The notes beneath the pieces were generated by a model. That model ran no database searches, was not told the DNA's origin, and was given only the letters and a program-made list of their open reading frames with translations. A DNA stretch of 64,000 bases from Ditylenchus dipsaci (Eukaryota > Nematoda > Chromadorea > Rhabditida > Anguinidae), in NCBI GenBank assembly GCA_004194705.1, contig SADC01000220.1:124001-188000 (forward strand). Reading direction: 5' to 3'. The position numbers and the translations under genes were made by a program. Every line of letters starts with the position of its first letter. Positions within the stretch are counted from its first letter, which is position 1. Positions 40,521 to 51,800 of this stretch are shown here, piece after piece.

Positions 40521-41061
40521 TTGACTTTTCTATCATCTCTCGACAACTTCTCAATTTTTTCGCAATGTTTTTAGTTAGCTTATTTAAAGTGAAAACGAAA
40601 AGTGGACGTAGGTCATAAATGTCAGACTTTCAACTTTTCCTTTGAAAGTTCAGACTTTACGTCAAATACAAGAGAAGAGGTAGGAAAGTGAGTTTCTCGT
40701 ATAGAAAATGCAAAAATTCGTATTTTTTAAGACGTTTTATATAGCAAACAAAAGGTGAAAATCTCCGCTTCCAAAAAAGTAGGTGTGTTTTTTTAAAGAT
40801 TGACTTTAGAAAAATAGAACCCATTCGAAGCCCGCAACTCAGTTTTTTAGTCAACTTCACTACTTTAGAAGGCCGTGACTAGTGTTGGCCAATGGTATTA
40901 ATACGGTACTTTATTAATAAAAGACCGGATATGGATGACTGGTATTTTAAAATTGGTTAATAATATTTTTTAAAGGAGGACCAAGTCAGAAAAGTGAAAA
41001 ATTAAAAGATTTTAAGTTTTTCGTACGATATGTATGCTTATACGCGAATAGTATATGATAG

Positions 41062-41220
41062 TACAGTAAACTCCGGATTTAGTGTAAACCTCGGTTTAGT
41101 GTACACCTGGATTGAATCATTTTGGCCGGCGGTTAATTAAAATGACTAGAATGAACCCTCGATTTAGTGTACACCCGGAGCCGGTCCCCAGGGTGTTCAC
41201 TAAATCGGGAGTTGACTGTA
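41062..41220. mobile_element. pogo/Tigger-type MITE, GTGTACACTAAATCG units
   Basis: TA-bounded TACAGTAAACTCCGGATTTA and the complement. GATTTAGTGTACACC units surround the core GAGCCGGTCCCCAGGGTG. Confidence 0.8.
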
Positions 41221-41699
41221 TCCGAATAGTACGCGCAAGTAGTGTCGTACGAAAAAATTAAAATTTTTGACTTTTGTAAGTTTTTTCGCCTAAACTTTGC
41301 CTTTTTAATTATTTGGTAATAAAATACCGAAAAATACCGGTAACCGGCATTAATACCGGGAAAACAAAATACCGGTATTTTTCCCAACCCTATCCGTGAC
41401 CTTGCAATTGTTAATTTCAAAGGGATCAAATTGAATTGTTGTCCCTAAAATCTGAATTATTGCCCCTTTTTGCTTTTTTCGGCAATTTATTACCGAAAAA
41501 AAACAAAAAAGGGGCGAGAATTCAGATTTTAGGGCAAAATTTCAGTTACATCCATTTCAAATATCAAAAAATTATAAATTTTTGAATTAAAGTCAATTGT
41601 GACCAAACATATGTTATATATACTTTGTTTACTAGTCTGTTCTTTTTTTACTAAACATTAGTTCAAGGATTCGCTAGCTGGCAAGTGTTCCAGTGTTCT

Positions 41700-42315
41700 A
41701 GGTGCTAAAAAAACTAGCCAGTAAATTCAAAACAAAATATCAATAAATAAAGCACGTAAATTTTGTTTTTTGCAGGCAACACGTCAAAAACAAATTTAAA
41801 AAAAAATGGTATTTTAAAAACAGAATGCTGCAAATGCATTTTATTGACCCTTTATTATTGTTAACTATATAGTACAACCGTATTATTTTCGGTACACGAC
41901 AATTTAATGCTGATAATACCAAATTACACATGATCGATTTTAGAAAAGATTTTTTTGCTTAAATAAAATTCAAAATCCTTTCGTTTCTGGAAATGAGATA
42001 CAATATACTGCAGTAAAAACAACAAAAATCAAGAAAATAATCATTTATAAACGAATTCTTTAGTTGAAAAGAAAAACTGAAATTATGCGTATAAAATATG
42101 GTGGAATACTGTTCGGTGTCAATATTTTCGTGATAATGTTTTTACACAATTATGCTATAACAATTTTATATAATATTTGAGATATGCCAAAGTATCGTCT
42201 TTCATGCTGATGCTCGAAACAATGTTGCTATTTATTGGTCAATGGCTATGCTTTGCCGATATAATTTGGCTGCTTGTAGTTTTTGCGACACTTTCATTTT
42301 GTTGGTATGTTTTTT
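41700..42315. repeat. Copy 1 of a dispersed repeat pair
   Basis: Shares with 43700-44525 the words AGCACGTAAATTTT, GGTATTTTAAAAACA, GCTCGAAACAATGTTGCT, GGCTGCTT and TTTTTGCGACACTTTC in the same order. It is a diverged direct repeat of about 600-800 bp. Short coding-like residues (TMLLCIVQWPYF in copy 2) suggest a worn element, but no family is recognised. Confidence 0.6.
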
Positions 42316-43022
42316 AACTTTATTGGCTAAAGGTTCTCAAGCGTACTTTAAATTAAAGATTTTGGACGCTAGCGTCATATACCATTATCCGCGCCCCGAA
42401 ACCAAATATTAAGTTTTTCAGCGGTGTGTAAAGACCATTTCAAGTCAAAATTTTGTCATGAAAGGTCTGAAACGCAATTTTAAAGGAGGGTTGAAAGCTG
42501 TTAAGGAGATAGTCTCAACACAAAAAGAATTAATCCAAATTTCGTCCTTTTAGATGTGGTTTTAGAGAAATATTTTGTCGACAATTCGGTGTTTTGATGT
42601 CAACGAAATCGTGCAGAATTGAAAGTTAAGTTAGTATCATCAATATTAGAACTTCTAAATTCCTTCAAAGATGCCCTAGAAATTGAAACGGATAAGAAAA
42701 AAAACCATCAAAAGATAGGTTGATTATTTTCGTATTACATTTCAATTTTTAGGAATTTTTGGAGGAATTTAGAAGTTTTTATATTGATGATGCTAATATA
42801 ACATTTAATTCTGCACAAGTTTGTTTGACATGGCAACACCAAGCAATCGACAAAATATGGCTCAAAAACAAGATTTAAAAATCACAAAACTTGGATTAAT
42901 CCTTTTGTGTCCAGACTATCTCCTTAACAGCTTTCACCTACTTTTAACTTTCTTTCTTGTCATCGATTTTATGCACCTTAGTGAGACGAAAGTCACACAC
43001 GGAAGTATGAAAATTATCTAAC

Positions 43023-43145
43023 CTTCTTGACATTGGTCGCAACCGTTAGCATTTGTTCACCGAGTCGAAGATCACTTCCAATGCAAACACATTCCTGTCC
43101 TGTCATGGCCACAAGTGTCCCACCGTTGTACGACATAATAGACAT
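43023..43145 (-). CDS. PSMB3: Proteasome subunit beta type-3, first coding exon only
   Basis: PSMB3 is a non-catalytic beta subunit of the 20S proteasome. The exon reads MSIMSYNGGTLVAMTGQECV then CIGSDLRLGEQMLTVATNVK K, ending at a GT donor (minus-strand GTTAGATAA). MSIMSYNGG is the signature start of beta-3. ATG was chosen because it begins this signature, about 40 bases after a TTTTTTAG acceptor on the same strand. No further exon was found below 43014, although the subunit needs about 160 more residues. So the rest is in a distant exon beyond a long intron, on another contig, or lost. The fragment could be a duplicate first exon. Confidence 0.8.
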
Positions 43146-43337
43146 CTTGAGCGCTTTTGAGAGTCTTTCAGAAAACCTAAAAAATTTGAATAAGTGAAAC
43201 CATGACCACGAATTTCTGGAAAATGGACAAAAATATATAAAATTCGCATGAGGATTGCGTATCACACGTCTGATATATCGCAGCTAATACATTACAAATG
43301 ACAATTTGAATTTGAATTTTTTTGTCTCACGCATTAA

Positions 43338-43395
43338 AGTGGTCCCCGCCTTTTGGAAATTCAAATTTCACCGTGTCGGGCACGGGCATGCCCCT
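43338..43395. mobile_element. Short TTAA-target MITE
   Basis: TTAA at 43334-43337 and 43396-43399. It carries only the outermost part of the 21647-21880 family (GTCGGGCACGGGCATGCCCC) and a GTCCCCGCC word. Confidence 0.7.
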
Positions 43396-43699
43396 TTAAC
43401 GCCCTCTAAAGTGGCCTCCATTTTGCACTTACCCTCCCTATACAGTCCATGAGAGGCGTACCAGAGGGGAGGGCAACAAAAGGCTGAAAGTAACCGAATG
43501 AAAGAAACCTTACCAAAAATGTCAAAATGTATTTTTGAAGAAAAAAAAATTTCGCCTCTTCGATACCGTACACCTAGTGCTATGTATGCTATGTGGTATG
43601 TAAACTGTTTTTATGAATCCCCAGTCACTTTCAAGTGATTTATATCTTAGTTTTAGAACTTTCAGCATTAACTTTAAGCATGATGAGCAAATAACGCTT

Positions 43700-44525
43700 T
43701 TTAGCAAATGAAGCACGTAAATTTTTGTGTGCTTGTCAACAACACGACAAAAAATATTTCGAAATAAGAATGTTGTTTTAAAAACAAAATGCTGAGCATA
43801 AATTTCATCCAGGCTTTATTATTGTAAGCTATCTATTTCACAAAAGCATTTTTTGTAATATAATTTTGTGATTTTGCATATTTTTTAAAACAAAATGAAT
43901 TGCAGCGCTAAATTTTTGTTTAATTCGGCACCTAATATTATTTTGCTCATCTAAGGCTTTATTGTGTTCAGAATCAGAATTTTCAGCTACAGTCAATTCC
44001 TGTTATAAGTGCATCCCTCAAGTTCGTTTCGGCTAAAAATTAGTGAAAAATACCCTAAAAGGACCATCTTCGCCTGAAGGGTGTGAGCCAAAATTTTTTT
44101 TGCAAACATCTAATTTTTTTAATCGGAAAGTATTTAGAAATGTCTTCTTTATCGTGTTGAGCGGAAAAAATGAGTTGGCGAGGTGATTTTGGGTCACTTT
44201 TCAAAAAAATCCGAATATGGGGGGGGGACTAAAGAAGTGCCCAAAAATGAATGATACTGTGTGAATAAAAAACCAGTAAATTGTGACTTAGCATACAAAA
44301 TTAGCCTTACGTGTGCAAAATAAAAATTAGATACTGGATTTCTAAAATTCGGTGCTGCATTTCACATGCAACCTAAAAAATTTTCCATTTGTGCAAAAGT
44401 GACATATTTCATTCTAATGCTCAAAACAATGTTGCTGTGTATTGTGCAATGGCCATATTTTGCAAAATTAGTTTGGCTGCTTTTAATTTTTGCGACACTT
44501 TCTTTTGTTGGTATGTTGATTTTTG
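43700..44525. repeat. Copy 2 of a dispersed repeat pair
   Basis: See 41700-42315. This copy contains an extra stretch at 43988-44060 that begins CAGTCAATTCCTGTTATAAG, a pogo-type end. Confidence 0.6.
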
Positions 44526-44612
44526 AAGTTTTATCGGCTGACCAAAATAAGGATAATGGGCAATTTCGATTTCGCCGCATTTTTTCGATATTATTTGTTA
44601 AGAGCTGTAGAT

Positions 44613-45020
44613 GAAAACACCCGTAAAAATGCGTAAATCTCCCGTCAAAATAGGAAAATCTCATGTCATATTTTCAAAACTTCTTGATATCGGTGTTTGC
44701 TTTACAAATTTTTAATTTTTTGCACCAGCATGTAGCCCTGATTCTCTTGTTTTTTAATGAGCTATCAACTGGCTGAGTACAATATCGAAAAGTGGGAGAA
44801 ACAATTCATTTTGAAAAATAGGTGTAGTTTTTAAAAATATAATTGTTCTCCCACTTTTTTAATATTGTAGTCAGCCAGTTGATAGCTCATTAGAAACTAG
44901 AAATTCAGGGCTACATGCTGGTGCAAATAAAAAAAATTGAAAATGAAAATTAATCACCGAGAACAAGAAGTTTTAAAAATTTGACGGGAGATTTACATAT
45001 TTTGACGGGTTCTTTCAATT
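44613..45020. repeat. Palindrome with nested inner palindrome
   Basis: Outer arms share CCCGTCAAAAT, CTTCTTGATATCGGTG-like words and CACCAGCATGTAGCCCTG. Inner arms share AATGAGCTATCAACTGGCTG and AAGTGGGAGAA. Ends carry AATTTTGACGGGT-like sequence. A half copy is at 32460-32582. Confidence 0.8.
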
Positions 45021-45196
45021 TTAACCTTTGTTAAGAGTATTGCTCGGATTCACCATACAGACAAGTGTTTGCGGAGGTAGAGCATAGAGGTTGAACGCTT
45101 AGGTTTATTTATTCCCGAACCGAAACAGCATACATACTAGATTGTCGTAGATGTCAAAATTATGTTCGCTTTTTGTCTTTTTCGCTGTTTTGGAAG

Positions 45197-45312
45197 TACC
45201 TCGGTTATCCGTCATCCCTGGGCCTCAGAGTGCCCAGGGGAATCAGCCTCAGGGTGCCGGATAACCGAGGTGCCGGATAAATTAGGTGCCGGATAACCAA
45301 GATTTGACTATA
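45197..45312. mobile_element. pogo/Tigger-type MITE, GGTGCCGGATAACC units
   Basis: CCTCGGTTATCC at the left and GGATAACCAAGATTTGACTA at the right. The unit GGTGCCGGATAACCGAGG is repeated; the core CCCTGGGCCTC is paired with GTGCCCAGGGG. The left terminal TACAGTC is missing or worn. Confidence 0.65.
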
Positions 45313-45861
45313 CCCTTTTTTAGATTGACCTACCTTAGACCTTCACTATAAAAAGTAAATTTGTTTCGATTTTTTAAATTTAGCTGTTTTGGTTAGAACA
45401 CGTTGGAAAACATCCTTATTATCGTTTTTTTTAAATTATTCGTGATAGGTATGAATTCAAATTTGAAAATTAAAAAATTAAGATTTGTTAACTGGTCCAC
45501 TGCATAAGTGATCTATATATATGACCGTATATTTTTATTAGAGGCCCGTGAACGTCTATTTTTCAACTGTTTTTTAGGATTTTTTAGTCTTAGGCAAAGG
45601 TAGGCCATTGTATGTTAGGACGGACTAAAAAAATAAGTCTAAGATATGTTTGAGTCCATTATAACATACGCTGGTCTACCCTTGCCTAAGCCTAAAGCCT
45701 AACAGTCATAAAAAACAACAGGGGACCAAGGCAAAAACTGCCCATTGTGGAATAGAGCCGATAACGTTGTGTGGATTTTCAACCTTGGAAAGGGTCATCC
45801 TTTTCAACTAATGTACAGGAAGCTTACGTAATTTTTTGAAGGTAACTATACAACACACCGG

Positions 45862-48800
45862 ATATTGGCAAAAGAGGTGTATCTGGCCCTCCGTCCACAT
45901 ACTCACTGGAAATGCTCTCACTTAACAGGGAACGTAAATTGGAGCAACTTAGCAGTTGACTTAGCAATATGGAAATGGATATTTATGGACTTCTCGAAGG
46001 CTCACATAAATTCTGATAATTTCTGATCTTAAGCTTCTGCATGAAGTATTCGTCACTCAATTTGACTCATTTGATGGTCGGCAGGCAATCTAAAAATTAA
46101 ATTTTATTAAATTTTTCAAATAGTCGTTTTTAGACGAGCACATTGTCAGAAGATGTAAACACAGCTAAACATGTGCATGTCTTTAATGCCACAGGTTGGT
46201 TAGTTATTTTTAGCGTCAACTTGAAACTAAACGTTTTCGAAACTCGAGATTTGGATAAATTTACCGATCAGAATCTCTTTAAAGGACCCTGGTCACTGTT
46301 CAAAATGTGTCCCCGCCAATTAAAATTTTTTCCGAATCATTGAACTTCTGTGCTCTATAAACTATACCGCATGAAGTAAAAATTCTCTTTAGTGAAATTT
46401 CTTTGCTGTTAATCATTTTTCGAAATCTCGTTTGACCGAATATCGGTTTGCTAATCTCGTTTTTACCGAATCTGATCTAGCCGGTGACATGTATGCTCCA
46501 ACAGCCAAAAAAGATTATAGGAAACAAATTTGATTTAAAATTTGATGTTACATTATTCGAATGAAAATTCTTAAAATGTTATGGATGGCTACAGCCGCCC
46601 ATGCCAGTGAGCACCTGCACGGGAGCCAGGCAGAATTTTGCCACTTGCGGGCGGCGGCGTCAGGCGCCGATTTATACCGGCGCCGCAGTACAGGATTTAT
46701 TATATATTTTTGATTTTTTAAAGCTTAACGTATCTTTTTTATGGCTCATTCACAAACGTTGTCGTCGTCATTGGGATTGTCGTTGGAAAAAATGTTTTAT
46801 AAATGCGATTTACGCCAACGACAACGACTACGAAAATTTTCTTTCTTCAAATAGTTCAAATTTTGCATTTTAAGTGAATTTTATTCGATATTATATTTTC
46901 CACAAGTTTCCATCGAAATCTCGACTGAAAGTGCGAAATTTGTCCAATTTGGAATAAAAAATTCGACGCTACCGTCATCAATTAGGCCTAGCACTCAAAA
47001 AGCGCCAGGCTCAGGTTCAAACCCGCGGGTCCATCCCGCTGATTGCCATGCTCCGTGAAAAGTACTTATACTTTTACCTGCACCACAAGTTCCTGGGTTT
47101 GAAAGTGCCCTTAGACGCTTAGAGAATTAATACTCTGAGGAACCGAACTATCTCGAAAAGTGGCTGTATTTTTCCATTTTACCTCCCAATATAGCCCGCA
47201 ATCCCATTTAAATTGCTTTTCTGGTCCTTTTATGGCGAAATTATTGTGTAAAAATGGTTTTTGACCATTCCTAAAAGTCGGTTTTTGGGGCGGGGGGGGG
47301 TTATTACAGTAGCGCCGAAAATCGTTGTCGTTGGCTTGCGTCGTCGTTGTCGTTGGCGTTGGATTTTTTATAAATAGGTTGTCGTCGTCGTTGGCGGAAA
47401 AACGGTTTTATAAAAAAATATTCCAACGACTGACTCTAAATTTGCGGCGCTAGCACAAAAGTGTGTTCTTTGGCTATAGCCCGACGCTAAAACGTCAGGC
47501 TATAGCTGACAACACTAAGCTTAACTTCTTAGGTGCCAGATGGAAGCATTTGAGGGATTTGTGTCTCCAAGCATTTTCGGTCAAAGGACTTAAAAAGGTG
47601 ATTATTTTTCAACTTAGCTTTCATATAAGCTTCCAAATTAAAGTTGATGCCTCTTATAAATTGTTCTATTCAATCCATGATAAATTCTCTAAATCAAAAA
47701 GCCTGTCTATATACTCCAATCAACATCCACAAGTAACCTTCTAACCGCCTTTAATCCTAATTGACATATTCAGGCCATTGCAACAAATGACCACTGAAAT
47801 TTTGGCCAGGATAGCAGCGTCGGTCAATTGGATGGTGTAACTCCAGCAGAAGGTGGGCTGCAAGTCTGCACACAAATCACTAAGCAGGTTAATTAACTGA
47901 TGTGTTTCCTCTGTCTTAATCCCTCTCCGGGATTTGTCCAGAGGGGAGGCGTAGAATAATGGCAGCATGTTGGCCAGGTATTACCGGGCCGGTAATCTAA
48001 AAGAGCTGGTTCAATTCCAGCCACGACCATTTTCCTCTGGACATAATCAATTAACACATCAGCAATCTCGGGGTGGGAGCATGTCTACTAGATTTTTGTA
48101 GGTGTTTAAAGACACCAGAAAAGTGGCAATAGCTGGTTGAAACGCAAAATGCTGCTGGTATCTACAATATTTCCTATATTACACAATTTGCCGGCTACTA
48201 GCTAATCTGAATTTGACTCACCCAAATGATAGACTAGAAGGTGGACCTTTTAAAGCTGTTTGTGACACCATCTCTAAAAAAATTCCATCAGTAATCAACC
48301 AAAAAACAGGTTTTTAAAACAATGTTATACCCTACTTTTAATTGCATTATCACTGCAGGATTCGTCGGGAAACCAACAAAAGGTCCACCAAAGAACATAT
48401 GGATCTGCGCCAATTTTTACAGAAGAGGTGATGAAAACTGTAGGTAGGTATCTGCAAATTTATTTAGTCCATTGGATTGATGGTTGCTTATTCTAGTTTT
48501 GATACAGTGGCTAATTCTTTGGCTTGTACCTGTTCGAGTTAGCCAAACACCCTGAAATTCAACAAAAGCTACAGCTGGAAATTGACCAATTTGTTGCGCT
48601 CAGGCATTTATTTTATAAAAAAGTTTTAAAATTATATGATTTTTGAAAATTTTTGAAAATTAGTTTGGCTCATTTGCCCTCTTGGAATTTCGACTTTAGA
48701 AATAAAATTTTTATTTTTATGATTGGTTTCCACTTGTGGGATCAGTGACCCTTTAATATGGATGACTAGAAAGCGCCTATGCGGCAGATGACGCATTGTC

Positions 48801-51800
48801 CCAGCTTTTGAAAGTGATCCGAATGTGCGCACGTGCTTTGGAAATTATAATGGTGGTTCGGACATGATATTGGTGGTTCGGGCCGATATGGTGGTTTGAG
48901 CCCGATATTGGTGGTTCGGGCATGATATGGTGGTTCGGGCCCCGATATTGGTAGTTTGGGGCACGGTATTGGTAGTTTGAGCACGATATTGGTAGTTCGG
49001 GCCCAGTATTGGTGGTTCGGGCCCGATATTGGTGGTTTGGTCCCGTATTGGTGGTTTGAACCCGATATTGGTGGTTCGGGCCCTTTCCTGGTTTGGGTGA
49101 CGCCCATTTTTGGGCCTCTTCCTGGTGTTTTGGGTCTGATATGGGTGGTTTAGGCTTGATATTGGTGTTTCGGGCCCCACATTCTGGTTTGAGTGAGCCC
49201 ACATTGTTTGATCCTTTCCTTGTGGTTTGACCGGTATTTGTGGTTTGGTTCCGATATGGGTGGTTTAGGCCCAGTATTGGTGTTTTGCGCCGACATTGGG
49301 GTTTGGGCCCAGTATTGGTGATTTGGGCCAGTATTGGTGGTTTGGCCAGGTATTGGCGGTGTGGGACCGATATTACTGGCTTGGCCCCGGTATTGGTGTT
49401 TGGGTCGGATATTGGTGGTTGGGCCAGGTATTAGTGGTTCGGGCCAAATATGGTGGTTTGGGCCAGGTATTGGTGGTTGGGCCCGGTAATGATGGTTGGC
49501 CCCCGCTCTGGTGGTATTAGGCCCGACATTGGGGTATTGGGCCTGGTATCAGTGGTTTGTGCCCGATATTTGGTGGTTTAGCCCGATATTAATGTTTCGG
49601 TCCCGATATGGGTGGTTTGGTCCGGTATTGGTGGTTAGGGCTCGATATTAGTGGTTCGGGCCTGCTATGGGTGGTTTGGNNNNNNNNNNNNNNNNNCTGC
49701 GTACCATACCAGGCCACCTGCGTACCATACCAGGCCAATACATACCTTACCAGGCTACCTACGTCCCTATCAGGCCACCTTACCCTACAGGCCAACTTAC
49801 GTACCCTATCGGCACTTACCTACCCACCAGGCCATCTACATACCCTACCTGGACACTTACATTACAATACCAGGCACCTGAGTACCATATTAGGCCACCT
49901 GCATACCATACCAGGCACCTGGGTACCATACCAGGCCAGTGGTACCGTACCTGGCCCCTACGTACACTATCAGGTCACCTGCGTACCATACCAGGCCACC
50001 TGCGTACCATATTAGGCCACCTGCGTACCATACCAGGCCACCTGCGTACCATAAACGGCCAGCTGGTACCATACCGCTAGCTGAGTACCATACCAGGCCA
50101 CCTGCGTACCATACCAGGCAGCTGGGTACCATACCAGGCTAGCTGGGTACCATACCAGGCCACCTGCGTACCATAGCAGGCCAGCTGGGTACCATACCAG
50201 GCTAGCTGGGTACCATACCAGGCCACCTGCGTACCATAGCAGCCAGTTGGGTACCATACCAGGCTAGCTGGGTACCATACCAGGCCACCTGCGTACCATA
50301 CCAGGCCTGGGTACCATACCATACACTATCAGGCCACTCGGGTACCCTACCAGCCACATACGTACACTATCAGGCCACTTACCTACCCTATTAGGCCACT
50401 TACATACCCTACAGGGCACCTACACACCCTAGCAGGCCACCTACATACCTACTGGACACTTACATACAATACCAGCCACCTACTAACCATAAACTACACT
50501 AACTAATCCTTTCGAGACAAATAATAATGCATGCTACCACCAAGATTTGAACCATTTTGCATGCCTTGTCCCCAAGGTAATCCAGAAACCACCAAAAATG
50601 CCTTGTCCCCCTACGTTTTGGCAACTTTCAAGTGGCCATAACTTTTTTTTCACACGGTCGACCCCAACTTTTGATAATTTTTCAGACAGTAAATCGACCA
50701 CGCTGAATCGAATGGTGCAATCAGATTTTCGATAGGATCAGTGGAACACCCCTAATATTTTTTTAAATTACATTGTGACGCACAGACAGACAGATCCAGC
50801 GCTATAGTAAAGGGGGATAGTTTGTAATCTGTTTATGAAATATCAAAATTTTCAGTTAATTATTTTTACTTTTGTGTACTTAATAATTTAGACTCTCTGA
50901 TAAAAAGACTCCTATTATGGGTATATATCAGCTTAGAAAAAATACTTTCGGAATCCTCATTTTTTATGTTTTTGTTACATTCAAACCCCGTCTTAACAAC
51001 ATCCTAACAAGTTTGTTACCGCCTTATGACAATTTTCGGCTCTATTCCTCAAAGATGGTTTATTTTGCTCTGGTCCCCTTTTATTCATGATTTTATAGGC
51101 TTGGGTAATGGTCACATGTCAAAATATGAGAAATAAGCAAACAGATCCCTTCATTAAAAACCATGCCTCAAAAAAGTAAAGCTGAATTTTTGCAAGATGA
51201 TATTTCCATTTGTTTGGCCTACTCGTTCAATCAAATTTATTATTCTGATGCGGCACGACTAAAACACACATTCTAATTTGTGAATATCTGAATATCTAAA
51301 GCACATACAACTAAAACGAACAATTAGCCAACCACCTGCTTTACACTCCGAAATTATTTTAGGAGCCGAGTTACGAGCAACTAGCCCAAATGGACTTTGC
51401 TGAGGCCGTCATTAAAGAAACTTTGAGACTTTATCCGATCGTAGCTTTGTAAGCATTTTTGCTTTTTTCCGGCATAATAAATTAGTTGTTTACTCTGTTT
51501 TTAAGTGCATCAGCTCGAACTTGTTGTAGAGATACGACTATGGATATTTGCCAATTGAGAAAGGTACGGTTGTACAGGCTGACGTATTGTCCTTGCACAG
51601 CAATGCAGCTCTTTGGGGTGATGCACCACAAGAGTTTAGGCCAGAAAGGTATTAGTTGATTATTTTTTCGGTTTTTTAAAATATAATTTGAATTAATTTT
51701 TATTTGAGTAATATTTGCACTACTCTCGATAAAACGACACCTCTAAGGACCAGCCAGAAGTATGGTTTTTATCAAGAGCAGGTGGTATATTTGAAGATAA

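Noticed and set aside
48766..50322. Several 70-140-codon frames with Tyr/Pro/Gly-rich repeats
   Set aside because: All lie in minisatellites and follow the unit on every frame; no domain or splice evidence.
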